From Cherax quadricarinatus (lineage: Eukaryota; Arthropoda; Malacostraca; Decapoda; Parastacidae): a stretch of DNA of 64,000 nt. Below are positions 1 to 11,368 of the stretch, one piece after another. Below the pieces are notes generated by a model that had not been told where the DNA came from, ran no database searches, and saw nothing but the letters and a program-made list of their open reading frames with translations. Position 1 is the stretch's first letter. Every line of letters starts with the position of its first letter. Position numbers and translations under genes: made by a program. The DNA lies in the NCBI RefSeq assembly GCF_038502225.1, contig NC_091312.1, positions 33,045,455 through 33,109,454 of the forward strand. Reading direction: 5' to 3'.

Positions 1-1250
1 CATAACCAACATCACGGTCCTCTAAACGATTTCGCATTCCCTCAACTCCATTCCTAGATACCACTTACCCAGCCTGTCGTGTATCCTTCCCAACTGTCCC
101 CCGTTCACACCCTCATGCAACACTTCCCATTTAATAAACACACATTTAGCCCTCCGTCTCAAATCCATCAACCCCAACCCACCCTGCCTTACAGGTAACA
201 TTACAATTTCCCTCCGTAACCAATCACAACGTGAACCCCACAAAAATTTGTTCACCCGTCTTAGAATCCCCGCAATCGCTCTCCCTGTAATTGGGAACAC
301 AGCTGCAACATGCCAAATCTTACTATACAATGAAATGTTTACGACTATCACTCGCTGTATAAGAGTTAGGTGCTGGGGTCTCAGAACACCTAGACGCACC
401 ACGATCCTTTCCAATAACCTATCCGAGTTTTCCTCCCGCGCCGCAACCATGTCATCCTTATAAATAATACCACAAATCTTTAAAGACACCGCCCATTCTT
501 TAACAACATTACATCTCCCCCTTCCGCACACCCCACCCAAGAACCCAACCCCATGCACCTTGACTTCGCACTATTTACCTGCATACCCGTGGCACTTCGA
601 AATAATTGCACAACCTCGTCCAACACTCCCATTGACATCCCTTCACGAATGAGAACAGTGGTGTCGTCAACATATCCAATTAAACCCGGCCAGGCCCTCC
701 CACCCCCCACACTTCCCTCACATGGCGTACATAAGCTGGGGTCAACATTCTTTAAAAGGGGTCCTGGAAACACTCAAACAATATTTGGGACATGGGGCCT
801 CCCTAAGGCCTCTACCCATTGCAATATCCCTCCCCATACACCCATTAATCTGTATCCTCCTTTTCGCCCCCTTGTATAACATATTTACCCACTCTACTAT
901 TTCCTCCCCAAAACCCTGTCTCCTAAGTATAACCTGCAAATCTCCCCTTTCCACTCTATCATATGCTCCCTGCCAATCTAGAGCCAACAAAGTCGCCCCT
1001 CCACCCCCACCCTTAGCTTCCACAAAACTTCTCAGTATCCAATGTCCTTCAATCATCGGCCTTCCCGGCAACCCGAACTGAGATTTTGACACCACCCTTC
1101 CCACAACACATTTGAACCTATTTCCTAAAATTTTTGCAAACACTTTATAGTCTGCACACATCAGTGATATGACTCGGTACTCCCGAAGGGTGGGCTGCCC
1201 CTTGACCTTCGGGACCAACACTACAACTGCTGTTACCTGCTTCTCTTGTA
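1..1250 (-). pseudogene. RT core and C-terminal region of the Tx1/L1-type LINE
   Basis: This is the 3' half of the minus-strand LINE pol. One frame (742-1221) holds RT motifs through the A-box aspartate ('ALDWQGAYDRVE'). Another (480-773) holds the C-box 'YVDDTTVL' with both catalytic aspartates. A third (22-558) holds the thumb and C-terminal region typical of L1/Tx1 proteins. The frame changes near 770 and 550 are indels, so no full-length protein can be made. It continues into the endonuclease/RT linker at 5204 once the nested LINE is skipped, and it is cut off by the left edge of the window. Confidence 0.8.
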
Positions 1251-1740
1251 ATTTGTATTTTTATACTATTAGACTAAACCTAGTTGTACTATAGCTCTTT
1301 CTAGCTCAATACATAGTCAATACCAAATTCACTATATTAGACCATAGTGCAATTACTAGTGAGAGACTGGTGCTATTTTTAATTTGTATTTTTATATTAT
1401 TAGATTAAATTCAGTTGTACCATAGCTCATTCTACCTTAAGACATAGTCAATACCAAATTCACTATATTAGACCATAGTGCAATTACTAGTGAGAGACTA
1501 GTGCTATTTTTAATTTGTACTTTTATATTATTAGATTAAACCTATTGTACTTTAGCTCACTCTAGCTCAAAACATAGACTCCACAAAAGTCATTATTAGA
1601 CCTTAGTGCAATTACAAGTGAGAGTCTTGTTCTATTTTAATTTGTATTTTTATATTACTAGTTTATACCTAGTTGTACTTTAGTTCATTCCAGCACAACA
1701 CATAGACAACATCAACTTCATTATGTGTAGTAGTGACTAT
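1251..1740 (+). repeat. Tandem 5' UTR monomers of the CR1/L2-group LINE (about 130 bp each)
   Basis: Copies begin with ATTTGTA(T/C)TTTTATA at 1251, 1382, 1513 and 1640, so the spacings are 131, 131 and 127 bp. The fourth copy diverges near 1720. Each contains a shared segment ending in AATTAC(T/A)AGTGAGAG. They lie directly upstream of the ORF, where promoter monomers occur in some vertebrate L1 elements; a promoter role here is inference. Confidence 0.8.
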
Positions 1741-1861
1741 ACCCTACATGACCAAAATACTCTAGCTATATACTTGTCCAAACTTCCTACCACTACAGAT
1801 ATCAGTACTAGAACTCAACACACAACTCAGGATATAAATAACCATAATTTAAACCTAGAAG

Positions 1862-4564
1862 ATGATTGATCACGTTGACCCTGATCTAAACCTCCATAAT
1901 CTGACACCCAATCAAAACCTATTGGAAAGTAACTGCCTTTATTACACAGCATCACAAGCCACCACTATCCTAAACAATGCTAAAAGTCTATCAGTACTTA
2001 ACTACAACATCAGGTCCTTAAGCAAACACTATGATGACCTCCTAGCACTCCTTGAATCACTAAAGACACCCTTCTCCTGCATTATTCTTACTGAGACCTG
2101 GCTTAAGCAGGACACAATAGATATCTACCCTCTATCAGGATACACAGCAATTCACAACTGCAGAACAAACCAAGTTGGGGGTGGTATTGCAATCTATTAC
2201 TCTAACCAATTATCTTGTCTTAGCACCACTTGCTTTAGTGATGAATATGGGGAATACATTTTTGATAATTTTACTGTAAAAAACCTTAAGACGCCTATAA
2301 CAATCGGTGCCATTTACCGGATACCTCACACAAACATCCCAAATTTCAGTGAGAAATTAAAGTCACTAATAACAAACAGACAAATGAATAAGCACCACCT
2401 TCTCTTAGCTGGAGACTTCAACATCAACCTTGGCTTACTAGATGATCAGCCTGTAACTGATTTCATCAACAATATGAACAACACACTTCTCATACCAACA
2501 ATAACTAAACCAACCAGGCTCACTGAGACAAGTGCAACCATAATAGACCACATATGGACCAATATACTAGCCCCCCTTAAATCAGGGATAATCACAGATA
2601 GCACTACAGACCACTACCCTACCTTCCTCCTGACAAACATTAGTAAACCACCACTTGAATACAACAAAGTCTCATTTAGACTCCATGATGAGGCCTCAGT
2701 AAGGAAGTTCACAGCTGACCTAGAGACTGTTGATTGGCCTACAGAATTCTCCAAGGCCAATGGTATTGATGACTGGACAGACATTTTTCTTAACAAATTA
2801 CTTAGACTATACAACAAACATTGTCCTATAAAAACAAAACAGATCACAAACAAACGGCTTGGTTGCCCATGGCTAACCAGCACCATTCTGAAATCCATTG
2901 ACAAGAAACACCAATATGAAAAGCAATATAGACAGGGCTTAATACACAAAGATACTCTTAAACACTATTCATCAGCTCTCACCAAAGTGATAAAAAAAGC
3001 CAAACAACTATACTACTCCAGTAGATTCACAGACACTAAAGGAGATATAAAAAAGACCTGGAAAACACTCTCTCAGATTCTAGGGACCCACAAACTGAGA
3101 AGAACCAAGAATATTGTCCTAACTAAACCTAATGAAACACCACTACATCCCACTGACACAGCTAACAAGATAAACGACTTCTTCTCAAACATAGGATCTA
3201 ATCTCGCCAGTAAAATCCCACATACCAATGCCCATGCCGGGGACTACCTAGATGGAAATTTCCCTAATTCCTTCTATCTTGCACCAACTGAGCCCACGGA
3301 AGTCATTGAGATCATAAAGTCACTTAAAAATAACTCGGGGAATCTGTCTCATGTCCCACCATTACTGTACAAGCGAGCGGCCCATGTCCTTTCACATGCT
3401 ATTTCATTACTTTTTAACAAGTCAATAGAGACTAGCACCTTCCCGAAACTACTCAAGATGGCAAGGGTTACACAAATACATAAAGGTGGTGACCCTACAG
3501 ACTTACACAACTATAGGCCAATATCTAACTTACCATTGCTATCCAAAATCTTTGAGAAACTCGTGCACAGGAGACTGTATTCATTTATAACGGCTCAAAA
3601 CATACTCAACCCCTGCCAGTTTGGATTCAGGAAAAATAAAAGCACTAATGATGCAATCATAAAAATGCTAGATCTGCTTTACACAGCATTGGAAAATAAG
3701 GAATATCCACTAGGAATTTTTATTGACCTAAGAAAAGCTTTTGACACAGTAGACCACGACATCCTACTCCACAAACTTGATCACTACGGTATAAGAGGCC
3801 ATGCGCTTGCTTATTTCAAATCTTACATTACTAATAGGTATCAGTACGTCACCATTAAAGACACAGCATCAGCAACACGGCCACTTGATACTGGAGTTCC
3901 GCAGGGAAGTGTCCTTGGTCCCCTGCTCTTCCTCATATACATCAATGACCTTCCAAACGTATCCCAACACCTGAAACCCATTCTCTTTGCTGATGACACG
4001 ACTTATGTCATCTCTCACCCTAATCTTGCCACCCTCAACACCATTGTGAATGAGGAGCTGATTAAAATATCGACTTGGATGACAGCCAATAAACTTACGC
4101 TTAACACTGACAAAACCTACTATATTATGTTTGGTAGCAGAGCAGGAGATACGCAAATTAACATTAAGATTGGCAACACTCTAATTACCAGAAATAATGG
4201 GGGAAAATTCCTAGGCAACAACCTGAATTTCAGCACCCATATCCAGCATATAGCCAAAAATGTATCCAAAACGGTTGGGATCCTCTCCAAGATACGATAC
4301 TACGTGCCGCAAAATGCCCTTCTCACACTATACCACTCACTTATTTATCCATACCTCACCTATGCTATTTGTGCTTGGGGATCAACTGCAGCAACACACC
4401 TAAAGCCAATAATAACCCAACAAAAAGCTGCAGTAAGAATAATCACTAAATCCCATCCCTGGCAACACCCCCCCCCCACTCTTCATAGATCTAAACTTAC
4501 TCCCAGTTCAGTACATCCACACTTACTACTGTGCAATCTACATCTACAGGGCCTTAAACTCTAA
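1862..4564 (+). CDS. LINE ORF2: endonuclease and reverse transcriptase (900 aa as read)
   Basis: The product would be the LINE replication protein, nicking target DNA and reverse-transcribing the element RNA. An APE-type endonuclease spans about residues 40-265, with 'ILTETWLKQD' and 'LLAGDFNIN' motifs and a 'TDHYP' histidine motif near its end. The RT spans about 510-760, with 'NYRPISNLPLLSKIFEK', the A-box 'FIDLRKAFDTVDH' and the C-box 'LFADDTTY' near residue 710; all expected aspartates are present. The start at 1862 is the first ATG of the open frame. The last ~30 residues are out of frame because of the C10 tract at 4468-4477; the expected C-terminus continues in another frame to 4808. 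No separate ORF1 is seen. Confidence 0.85.
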   Translation: MIDHVDPDLNLHNLTPNQNLLESNCLYYTASQATTILNNAKSLSVLNYNIRSLSKHYDDLLALLESLKTPFSCIILTETWLKQDTIDIYPLSGYTAIHNCRTNQVGGGIAIYYSNQLSCLSTTCFSDEYGEYIFDNFTVKNLKTPITIGAIYRIPHTNIPNFSEKLKSLITNRQMNKHHLLLAGDFNINLGLLDDQPVTDFINNMNNTLLIPTITKPTRLTETSATIIDHIWTNILAPLKSGIITDSTTDHYPTFLLTNISKPPLEYNKVSFRLHDEASVRKFTADLETVDWPTEFSKANGIDDWTDIFLNKLLRLYNKHCPIKTKQITNKRLGCPWLTSTILKSIDKKHQYEKQYRQGLIHKDTLKHYSSALTKVIKKAKQLYYSSRFTDTKGDIKKTWKTLSQILGTHKLRRTKNIVLTKPNETPLHPTDTANKINDFFSNIGSNLASKIPHTNAHAGDYLDGNFPNSFYLAPTEPTEVIEIIKSLKNNSGNLSHVPPLLYKRAAHVLSHAISLLFNKSIETSTFPKLLKMARVTQIHKGGDPTDLHNYRPISNLPLLSKIFEKLVHRRLYSFITAQNILNPCQFGFRKNKSTNDAIIKMLDLLYTALENKEYPLGIFIDLRKAFDTVDHDILLHKLDHYGIRGHALAYFKSYITNRYQYVTIKDTASATRPLDTGVPQGSVLGPLLFLIYINDLPNVSQHLKPILFADDTTYVISHPNLATLNTIVNEELIKISTWMTANKLTLNTDKTYYIMFGSRAGDTQINIKIGNTLITRNNGGKFLGNNLNFSTHIQHIAKNVSKTVGILSKIRYYVPQNALLTLYHSLIYPYLTYAICAWGSTAATHLKPIITQQKAAVRIITKSHPWQHPPPTLHRSKLTPSSVHPHLLLCNLHLQGLKL

Positions 4565-4808
4565 TATCAACCTTGACCTAAAACGCTTTCTTGATAGTTG
4601 TGACAGAACCCACAGGCATAACACCAGACACAAACATCTCTACGACATTCCCCGTGTCCGACTAAACCTTTACAAAAATTCAATGTATGTCAAAGGCCCT
4701 AAAATCTGGAATACCCTACCTGAGAACTCTAGAACAGCAGACACATTCATCACCTTCAAAACTACCATTAGGAAACATCTTATCTCCCTGATACACCCCA
4801 TCAACTAA
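4478..4808 (+). pseudogene. Frameshifted C-terminus of the CR1/L2-group LINE ORF2
   Basis: After the C10 tract at 4468-4477 a different frame stays open to a TAA at 4806-4808. It encodes the typical C-terminal tail of this LINE group, including 'RHNTRHKHLYDIPRVRLN', 'GPKIWNTLPEN' and 'FITFKTTIRKHLISL'. A length change in the C tract would join it to the upstream frame and give a protein of about 980 residues. Whether the shift is real or a homopolymer sequencing error cannot be told here. Confidence 0.8.
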
Positions 4809-5178
4809 CTACACGAATACCACCTGGTGGTTCACACTTACACTCACTCACTCATTTGACCATAAACAGAAATATTAATCTCAGTCTTAAAATAATGAAT
4901 CCTGTGATACTCCAATACTGAAACTATGTACTGTGCCAAAACAAAAGCATTCACATTGCTAAACTCACAAACTAGTATTTAGTCACTTAGCCATAATACC
5001 AACTTACCTCATAATTTGTAATATTTTACAATTAAGAATAAAACTAAGTATGCCCGAAATGCCTAGCCATGCTAAGCGTTCTAGTGGTACACTCTGTAAT
5101 CACAATTTTACTACATGTAAACCAAACAATAACCAAATTTCTGTAAACTCAGCATTGTAATCCTTATAGGGAATAAAC

Positions 5179-5201
5179 TTTGAATTTGAATTTGAATTTG
5201 A
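5179..5201 (+). repeat. 3' microsatellite tail of the CR1/L2-group LINE
   Basis: Repeats of TTTGAA end the LINE. Short tandem tails of this kind, in place of poly(A), are usual for CR1/L2-group elements. Confidence 0.75.
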
Positions 5202-5203
5202 AA

Positions 5204-6145
5204 ACTTACCCTTCTCCTTCATACGATTAAATAACCTAACTATAAATCCCCTTATTAACGTCCAATGTTGTAAATAAAATTCTACCGGGAGACCGTCAAT
5301 ACCCGGCACTTTCCCCTTCCTCATTCCCCTTAACGCATTCTCTATTTCTTCTGCCGTAATAGTCCCACCTAAAGCCTTTCTATCATTATTTCCTAAATTA
5401 CACGTCACATACGTACACACCTTGTCCAAAGCCACGTCACTCCCCCCCCACTGTTCCAGTACTTCTCGTACCAAGCCTCCGCATACGCACACATCCCCTT
5501 CGTGGTTCGTATCTCCTGCCCTGCTTTATAATTCCCAACCATCTCCGTTACCTCTAAACATGGGATAGCTGTCACCGCCTGCCTTTGCTTTTGATGCCAC
5601 AAAACACACGCTGACGGATTGTCGCCCCAAAGCACTTCTTCCACCCCTGCCTGCATCCTTACAGCTTGAAACCTTTCATTTTGCAACACCCTCAACCTCC
5701 CCTTTATTTCAGCTATTTCATCCATAGGAAAATTATTCCCAACCACCCCCCGCCCATAGCAACCTCTTAACCTATCCTCTAAATAGTTAGCCAGTCCATA
5801 TTTTAAATTATTAATACGTTTTCCTTCTCTCACATAAAACTTTCTAATCCTTTCCTTTGCAACACTATCCCACCATGTCACAATGTCATCCACTCCCTGT
5901 TCTTCCACACTAAGCTCCCTCCATAGGACTGAAAACCCCTCCAACCCCTCCTCATCACCTAACACACTTACATTTAATTTCCAATAACTTCTATATATGT
6001 CCGCGAGCGTCCCCCACCCAACCTCCACCACCACTGCCCTATGATCTGACATTGTAGCTTCAACAGTACTGAAAGATTTCACGTCCACTCCCTGAGAAAG
6101 GTACACTCTATCTAGTCTCGCAGCATATCCACTCCTAACAAACAT
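5204..6145 (-). pseudogene. Tx1/L1-type LINE: end of endonuclease, linker and start of RT
   Basis: Two overlapping minus-strand frames cover this stretch. The frame at 5405-6145 carries the endonuclease end ('ARLDRVYLSQGV' and 'TMSDHRAVVVEVGWG', with the S-D-H motif) and a helical linker. The frame at 5204-5492 carries the RT N-terminus ('GGTITAEEIENALRGMRKGKVPGIDGLPVEFY'-type region). The frames change at a C8 tract at 5442-5449. The coding then continues at 1250 across the nested LINE. Confidence 0.8.
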
Positions 6146-6714
6146 ATATTCACTCTCCCATACAGCCCCCCCCCAAAGGCATCACGTAACCTAACATCCC
6201 TTAATAAATCCCTAAGAGCCACAGACATATATCCAGCCCCTTTTGGGTCCACATCAGCCACCCTGATTACACTATTCCAGTCCCCACCAACTATTGCCAC
6301 CTCTGGTAGTGCACTTAAGAAAAACACAAGATCCTCACACACAAAAACATTATTTACCTTTATGTTATTTTCTGCCGGCGCATACACACTCACAAAAGAC
6401 ACACGCTTACCCATCCACCACCCATCCACACGCAACACCCTCCCTCCCCCTCCTCCCTCGCTTCTCTGCAAAACAAACGGGCTCGTCTCCCTTATTAAAA
6501 TTCCCACATCACCTTTTAGACGGGTAGATGGCAGGGTAACTACTCGAAATCCTGCCACCTCCAACACCCTACCCTCTTTAAAATTGTGCTCCTGCAGGAA
6601 CACAACATCCACTCTAGATTTATTCAGGAAATTACGAAACCAATCTCTCTTCATACCGCTACATAACCCATTAACATTTACAGACATGCACCTAAGGCCT
6701 ATTAAAGTTTCCAC
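6112..6714 (-). CDS. Tx1/L1-type LINE endonuclease, N-terminal part
   Basis: This is the start of ORF2 of the minus-strand LINE. Residues 8-150 show APE-type endonuclease motifs: 'CMSVNVNGLCSGMKRDWF', 'VVFLQEHNFKEGRV' with the catalytic glutamate, and 'AIVGGDWNSV' with the D-x-N motif. The open frame ends about 40 residues past the last motif because of the nine-base C tract at 6166-6174, and the expected continuation lies in the next frame. The start ATG at 6714 overlaps the end of ORF1. Confidence 0.75.
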   Translation of the reverse strand: METLIGLRCMSVNVNGLCSGMKRDWFRNFLNKSRVDVVFLQEHNFKEGRVLEVAGFRVVTLPSTRLKGDVGILIRETSPFVLQRSEGGGGGRVLRVDGWWMGKRVSFVSVYAPAENNIKVNNVFVCEDLVFFLSALPEVAIVGGDWNSVIRVADVDPKGAGYMSVALRDLLRDVRLRDAFGGGLYGRVNICLLGVDMLRD

Positions 6715-7954
6715 TCCTTCTTCCTCTCATCACTCTTTACAACTCCAGAGCTTGAATTTAAGTTTGACACCTTCAGAGTGCTCTCTTTCCCTCCCCACTT
6801 CTTCCGGTGCCTCCTATCATGGCTACCACCACCTACACCTCTACCTTCACACTTCACCTCAGTCTGTTTCCCAGGCCTTTGTGCAGGCATAAGGACGTCA
6901 TCAGAATCTGATGTAGCCGCCCTCTTTCTCGTGACCGTCATGTTACACATGTCTTGGTCAGATGTTGCCTCTCGATGAACCTCCACCTCTACCTGAGAAT
7001 GGTTTAATGATTCAACGGACGACTCCAAACCACCATCACGTCCCAAATTATCATGTCTCCGACTTTCTGGAAGCGACGACTCTCCGATGACACCACGCTC
7101 AGATGTAACGTCCCTCTCTGGCGGGGACAAAGTCTTCAACACCTCCACCAATTCCTCCTCAATCTCAAGAACCTTCTCCTGTAACTGCTGCTCCTCCTTA
7201 TCCACAGGAGACGACACCTGATCAGGCAGCTGGGGGAGGGACTCCAACTCACCGCCAGTCCTGTGTGCCCGATCCACTATCTCGCTCCACAAAACACCAC
7301 GCCTTCCATCCGATGTTTCTCACCTGCCACCTTTGAAGCAGGGGCTACGACGTCCACCACAGGTCCAGGCACATGTCTTCGTTTGTCACAGGTCGCCGCT
7401 ATGTGATCATACTCACCACATAGGCGGCATGTACGTCGTTGTCCTGGGTACATTACCATTACCTGCGTCCTGAAATCTTGTAGATACACATAGGACGGTA
7501 TTGGGTGCCTCAAAGTCATTCTGAGGTTGAAAGAACCCTCTGGAAGACCAGCATAGGTACCTGCTGCCCACGTACCATGTTGAGCATAATGCACCGTCCC
7601 ATAAGTCTCAAAAACTTTCCTTATATCCGCCTCGTCCGCCTCAAAGGGAACGTTGCATAACTTGATCCACGTATAATGCCGTGAAGCATCTATCATTCTT
7701 ACACTGACAGGACTTACGTCCTGAAACCTGGTGACTAACGATTCATAAACCGTAGCTGATAGCAGTTTGACGAAAATTCTTTGGCCTCCGTTTAATGCTA
7801 CACCATACAAGCCACTATCTTGTATGCCATATGTCTCCCGGATGATCTTTGGCAATAAGACTTGCGCAGAACTAGGCGTTATCGTTCCTTTAAGTAGCTC
7901 AATGCCTACAGTATTTATCCGGCGTCTCAGACTAACTGCCATCTTGACAATCAC
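6702..7954 (-). pseudogene. Tx1/L1-type LINE ORF1 (nucleic-acid-binding protein), one frameshift
   Basis: Frame 7277-7954 (225 aa) begins with ATG and contains a globular N-terminal part, an RRM-like region around 'YTWIKLCNVPFEADEADIRK', and a CCHC zinc knuckle 'CRLCGEYDHIAATC' near residue 190. Frame 6702-7292 (196 aa) is acidic then basic and continues the same protein after an indel near 7285. ORF1 proteins of this type bind the LINE RNA. The 3' end overlaps the endonuclease start at 6714. Confidence 0.75.
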
Positions 7955-8158
7955 AGTGCACCTATGTTGTTAACAGAGGCGTGACAGCACCACTTCACAC
8001 TGCTGCAGCCAGGTAACTGACAAGGGAGCTCGCCTACAAACAGCAGAGGGGTGCAGAGCACAACCGCACTCTACCGTGGTCAGGCAGCGAATGTATTTCC
8101 CATATTTGTAAGATCTCTGCTGACCAATAAACATCTTACTAGTCCAGGAGATATATTT

Positions 8159-8274
8159 GAGAAATGATTAGTACTCGAGATATGAGTGAGAAATACTTAG
8201 TTTATGAGTTATGAATGAGAAATGTGTAGTTTACGAAATCTGGGTGATAAATATGTAAGTTACGAAAGATGAGA
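8159..8274. repeat. 29-bp minisatellite, four units
   Basis: Four consecutive 29-bp units each begin GA(G/T)AAAT and contain a TTA-G core. They are degenerate but keep exact spacing. Confidence 0.7.
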
Positions 8275-8454
8275 GAGAACTGTTCCTCACAGTGGCTACC
8301 TGTACGTAAATAAGACTTGTGTAACATTTGGTTATTTAATGAGAAGATTTTGTTGCTCACATGTCCGTATTTATATTAATTTTCATCACCTAACTGGCTG
8401 TTAGTGTTGCTCTGAGAGAACCTAGGCTTTGTTTCTCACCCATGCTAAATTAAC

Positions 8455-8751
<297 letters not shown>

Positions 8752-8889
8752 TTTAAATAACAAAAATTAAAATTGTAATAATTTTATAGTTGGCAATAAT
8801 ATATACAAATGCGTTAGGCAGGATACATTATAAAATTAAGAATTGTCAAAGGAAACGGAAGAGAAACTTAAAAAAATGAAGAGGTAGCC

Positions 8890-8894
<5 letters not shown>

Positions 8895-8935
<41 letters not shown>

Positions 8936-8939
8936 TGTA

Positions 8940-8998
<59 letters not shown>

Positions 8999-8999
8999 T

Positions 9000-9073
<74 letters not shown>

Positions 9074-9084
9074 GTTATTATTTT
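8895..9084. repeat. (ATT)n microsatellite
   Basis: About 190 bp of ATT/TTA trinucleotide repeats with two TTGTAT(T)G-type interruptions. The poly-leucine and poly-isoleucine frames through it are artefacts of the repeat. Confidence 0.95.
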
Positions 9085-9774
9085 GGATTTTTTTTTACAT
9101 AATGTTCCTAAAGGTAGAACATATAAATGAATAATATAATAATTGCGTGTTAAAATGTGATGCAATTTGGACCCTTCGAGAAATTTGAAGTGATGGAGGT
9201 GTGTGGAACACCCAAAGAGTGACACGGAGGAGGAGACGCCATAATGAATTTAATGTGTGAAAACTGGTCTGAATTATGCAATATAATCAGGCGTTCTCGA
9301 AGGTCAGTTGGTATGTATCGGCCTCAATCCGTAATTTAGAAATTGCTAACACGTTCCTGCTGAAGAATTGGGATAAATAATTTGGAAAACATTTACATTT
9401 CTGCAACAAAAACGGAAAAATAGAGCACACCTTAGCTAAGTAATGCTTACCCATAAGGTATAGTAGTTTTGCGTTGGCCATTGTAAATTCTAGTTGTAGT
9501 GGTAGCATTAGGACGTGTACCCAAAAAATAATAATTATAATCCAGTAATTAAATGGTGAGTGCTCATCATATAGTATACACATATATTTTGTGAATGTTG
9601 TGTACTCAACAGATCTTCCCCCCCCCTTTCTTTTCAAGTCACATACCATCATACAGTCCACTGAGCATCTTGTAATTTACCAACATTATTCGTATTAATT
9701 TTAAGTTGTAATTTGATAGGTCCAATTTTGCTTGTGGGTGGGAAAGAGTGTGTGTGGGTCTCAAAGAGGCATGG
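9085..9774. other. No gene seen; left flank of the LTR element stack
   Basis: Mostly AT-rich sequence with no convincing open frame, motif or repeat. The last five bases (9770-9774, CATGG) form the target-site duplication of the LTR element that starts at 9775. Confidence 0.5.
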
Positions 9775-10200
9775 TGCGGCATGCAAAGAGTATGTAACCT
9801 TTATTTGGCGCATGTACACACCCTCATTTACAGGCTATCTCCCCCAATCAGCGAACCAGGTGACTAAGGGTTGGCGATGGGGCCCCGTCGTTCAACCAGT
9901 ACTCAGGTTCCAGCCAATGAGAAGATGGTTTTGGCAATCACAGAGGTTATGTGGGTACCACTCTCCTGTCTGCCCTTGTCATTCCCATTCTAGAGCTGGT
10001 TGAAGCACGGTCTGCTCTCTAGTGGCTTCTATTCTGCCTTGCTTACCGTGGAGTGCACTAATACCTATTGTCGTGCATAGTGCACATACTTCTGTTCTAA
10101 ATTGGTGAAGGATAATATAAGTCCAAAGTTTTTCTGCTGTGTTTATTTTGCTCCCTTTACACACAGGATAACAGGCCTTTGGGACTCCTGGGTTGTAATA
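9775..10200 (+). repeat. 5' LTR of element 2 (426 bp)
   Basis: Starts TGCGGCATGC and ends TTGTAATA. It aligns with 23456-23888, differing by scattered substitutions and a 7-bp length change near 10080. The end TA instead of CA is unusual, but the boundary is fixed by the CATGG duplication. Confidence 0.85.
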
Positions 10201-10577
10201 TGGGTAGCCTGTCCGAGAGCTGGAGCTGGACTTAAAGCATGGGTTGAGCCTAGTGTGAAGCTGGAAGCAGGGACTTTGTGTAGCTTGCTGTCTGGCATTG
10301 CATTAGCTTTGCCAACGCTTTACAAACTTTGCGTGTCAATTGCTTTGCTATGGTCAGCCTTGCTATTGTATGATCGTTCAACAGCTCGCTACTAGCTTGT
10401 TCGGTGTGAAGATTTTGCAATCAGCTTTGCTATTGCATATCCACCTTGTAAGCGTATGTGCGTATTCTGCAATCGTACTGTGCATAGCTAAGCGTGTTCT
10501 GCATATAACGTGTTACGTTGGGGTATTCTGCAATCATACTGTGCATAGCAAATAACTTATACATTGGGGTATGCCAC
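10201..10577 (+). other. 5' leader of element 2 with the separated gag start codon
   Basis: Follows the 5' LTR and starts TGGG, so a primer-binding site may begin directly here, although I could not match a tRNA. The leader ends ATGCCAC at 10571-10577, where element 1 is inserted. The duplicated GCCAC resumes at 17591, and the ATG at 10571 is in frame with the gag coding region there. The gag start codon therefore lies 7 kb from the rest of gag. Confidence 0.7.
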
Positions 10578-11368
10578 TGTGAAGGCTTACTCAGCCCTGT
10601 AACAACTTCAGACAGTATTACCAAGGCTGGCTCCTCCTCAGGAAAATTAGTGAACAGAAAAAGAAATAATAACAGACAAACATAAACACTTTATTATATA
10701 GAAAATATAAAATGTAAAACACTTAAATATGAAATATTAATCCTACATTAAAGAAAATGAAAAATGAAAAATATAAATGATAACTGAATTCAATGCTAAT
10801 ATGTATATGGGTGTCTGGTGTTGGTGACACTGTTGTTGAAATCGTAGCCGTTGCTGATGATGGGGGGGGGGTCGCAGGTGTTGGTGACCACCACTGGCTA
10901 GTTCTTCACAGATTAACGCCGTGAGTATTATCCCGATGACAGGAAAGCAGGTTCTTTACCGCTGCAATGATGTGGGGTTACATCCTGCAATTTCATACAG
11001 GTGCACAGGTACTTAAATGCAAAATGGGGAAGTCTCTGGACGTTAGTCCTCCTTTTCTGCTCGTTGATTGACAGGTGACCCCTCACTGTCATCCAAGAGT
11101 AGTGTTGGGAGCTGTGAGTCGAGTGATTTACTGTTTGACCAGAGCCCCACACGTCACCTTTCGGGGGGGGGAAGAAGGAGGGGAAGGGATAGTGGGAGCT
11201 AGACTGACCCTACCTTAACAAGCAGCCGGCAGTCAAACTATCACTTTCAGGGAGGGGGAAAAAAGGCGGGAAAAAGGGGAGCTTGAATTACCCTACCTTA
11301 ACTAGTAGCCGGCAATGAAACTATTGTTACTACATCGCTACTCCTATCTATTGAACTTTTCCCTCACA
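10578..11368 (-). repeat. 3' LTR of element 1 (791 bp)
   Basis: Copy of 16722-17590 in the same orientation. Near 11157-11325 it has two units of a ~80-90 bp internal repeat (G-rich run, then CTACCTTAAC and AGCCGGCA), where the other LTR has three. Confidence 0.9.

Larger units (their letters stand above)
1251..5203 (+). mobile_element. CR1/L2-group LINE, near full length, nested in the Tx1/L1 LINE
   Basis: The element has 5' tandem monomers (1251-1740), a long ORF with endonuclease and RT, a short 3' UTR and a TTGAAT-type microsatellite 3' tail. Boundaries come from the host LINE: its minus-strand coding frame stops at 1250 and resumes at 5204 with no base lost. I see no target-site duplication. 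The endonuclease opening 'LNYNIRSLSKHYDDLLALL', the RT and the short microsatellite tail fit the CR1/L2 superfamily; the exact clade is not determined. Confidence 0.85.
1..8090 (-). mobile_element. Tx1/L1-type LINE, degenerate, split by a nested LINE
   Basis: On the minus strand, in order, lie an ORF1 with a CCHC knuckle, an APE-type endonuclease and an RT, followed by a C-terminal region that leaves the window at base 1. The RT style (a V-P-K-x-K-G motif, then 'DYKVFAKILGNR') and the long C-terminal segment resemble the Tx1/L1 group. The reading frame is broken in several places, and a separate LINE occupies 1251-5203. The 5' end is placed only roughly near 8090, where the GC-richer leader ends. 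The family name is an inference from remembered motifs; the LINE identity is clear. Confidence 0.8.

Noticed and set aside
8940..9225. Poly-leucine and poly-isoleucine frames
   Set aside because: Translation of an (ATT)n microsatellite.
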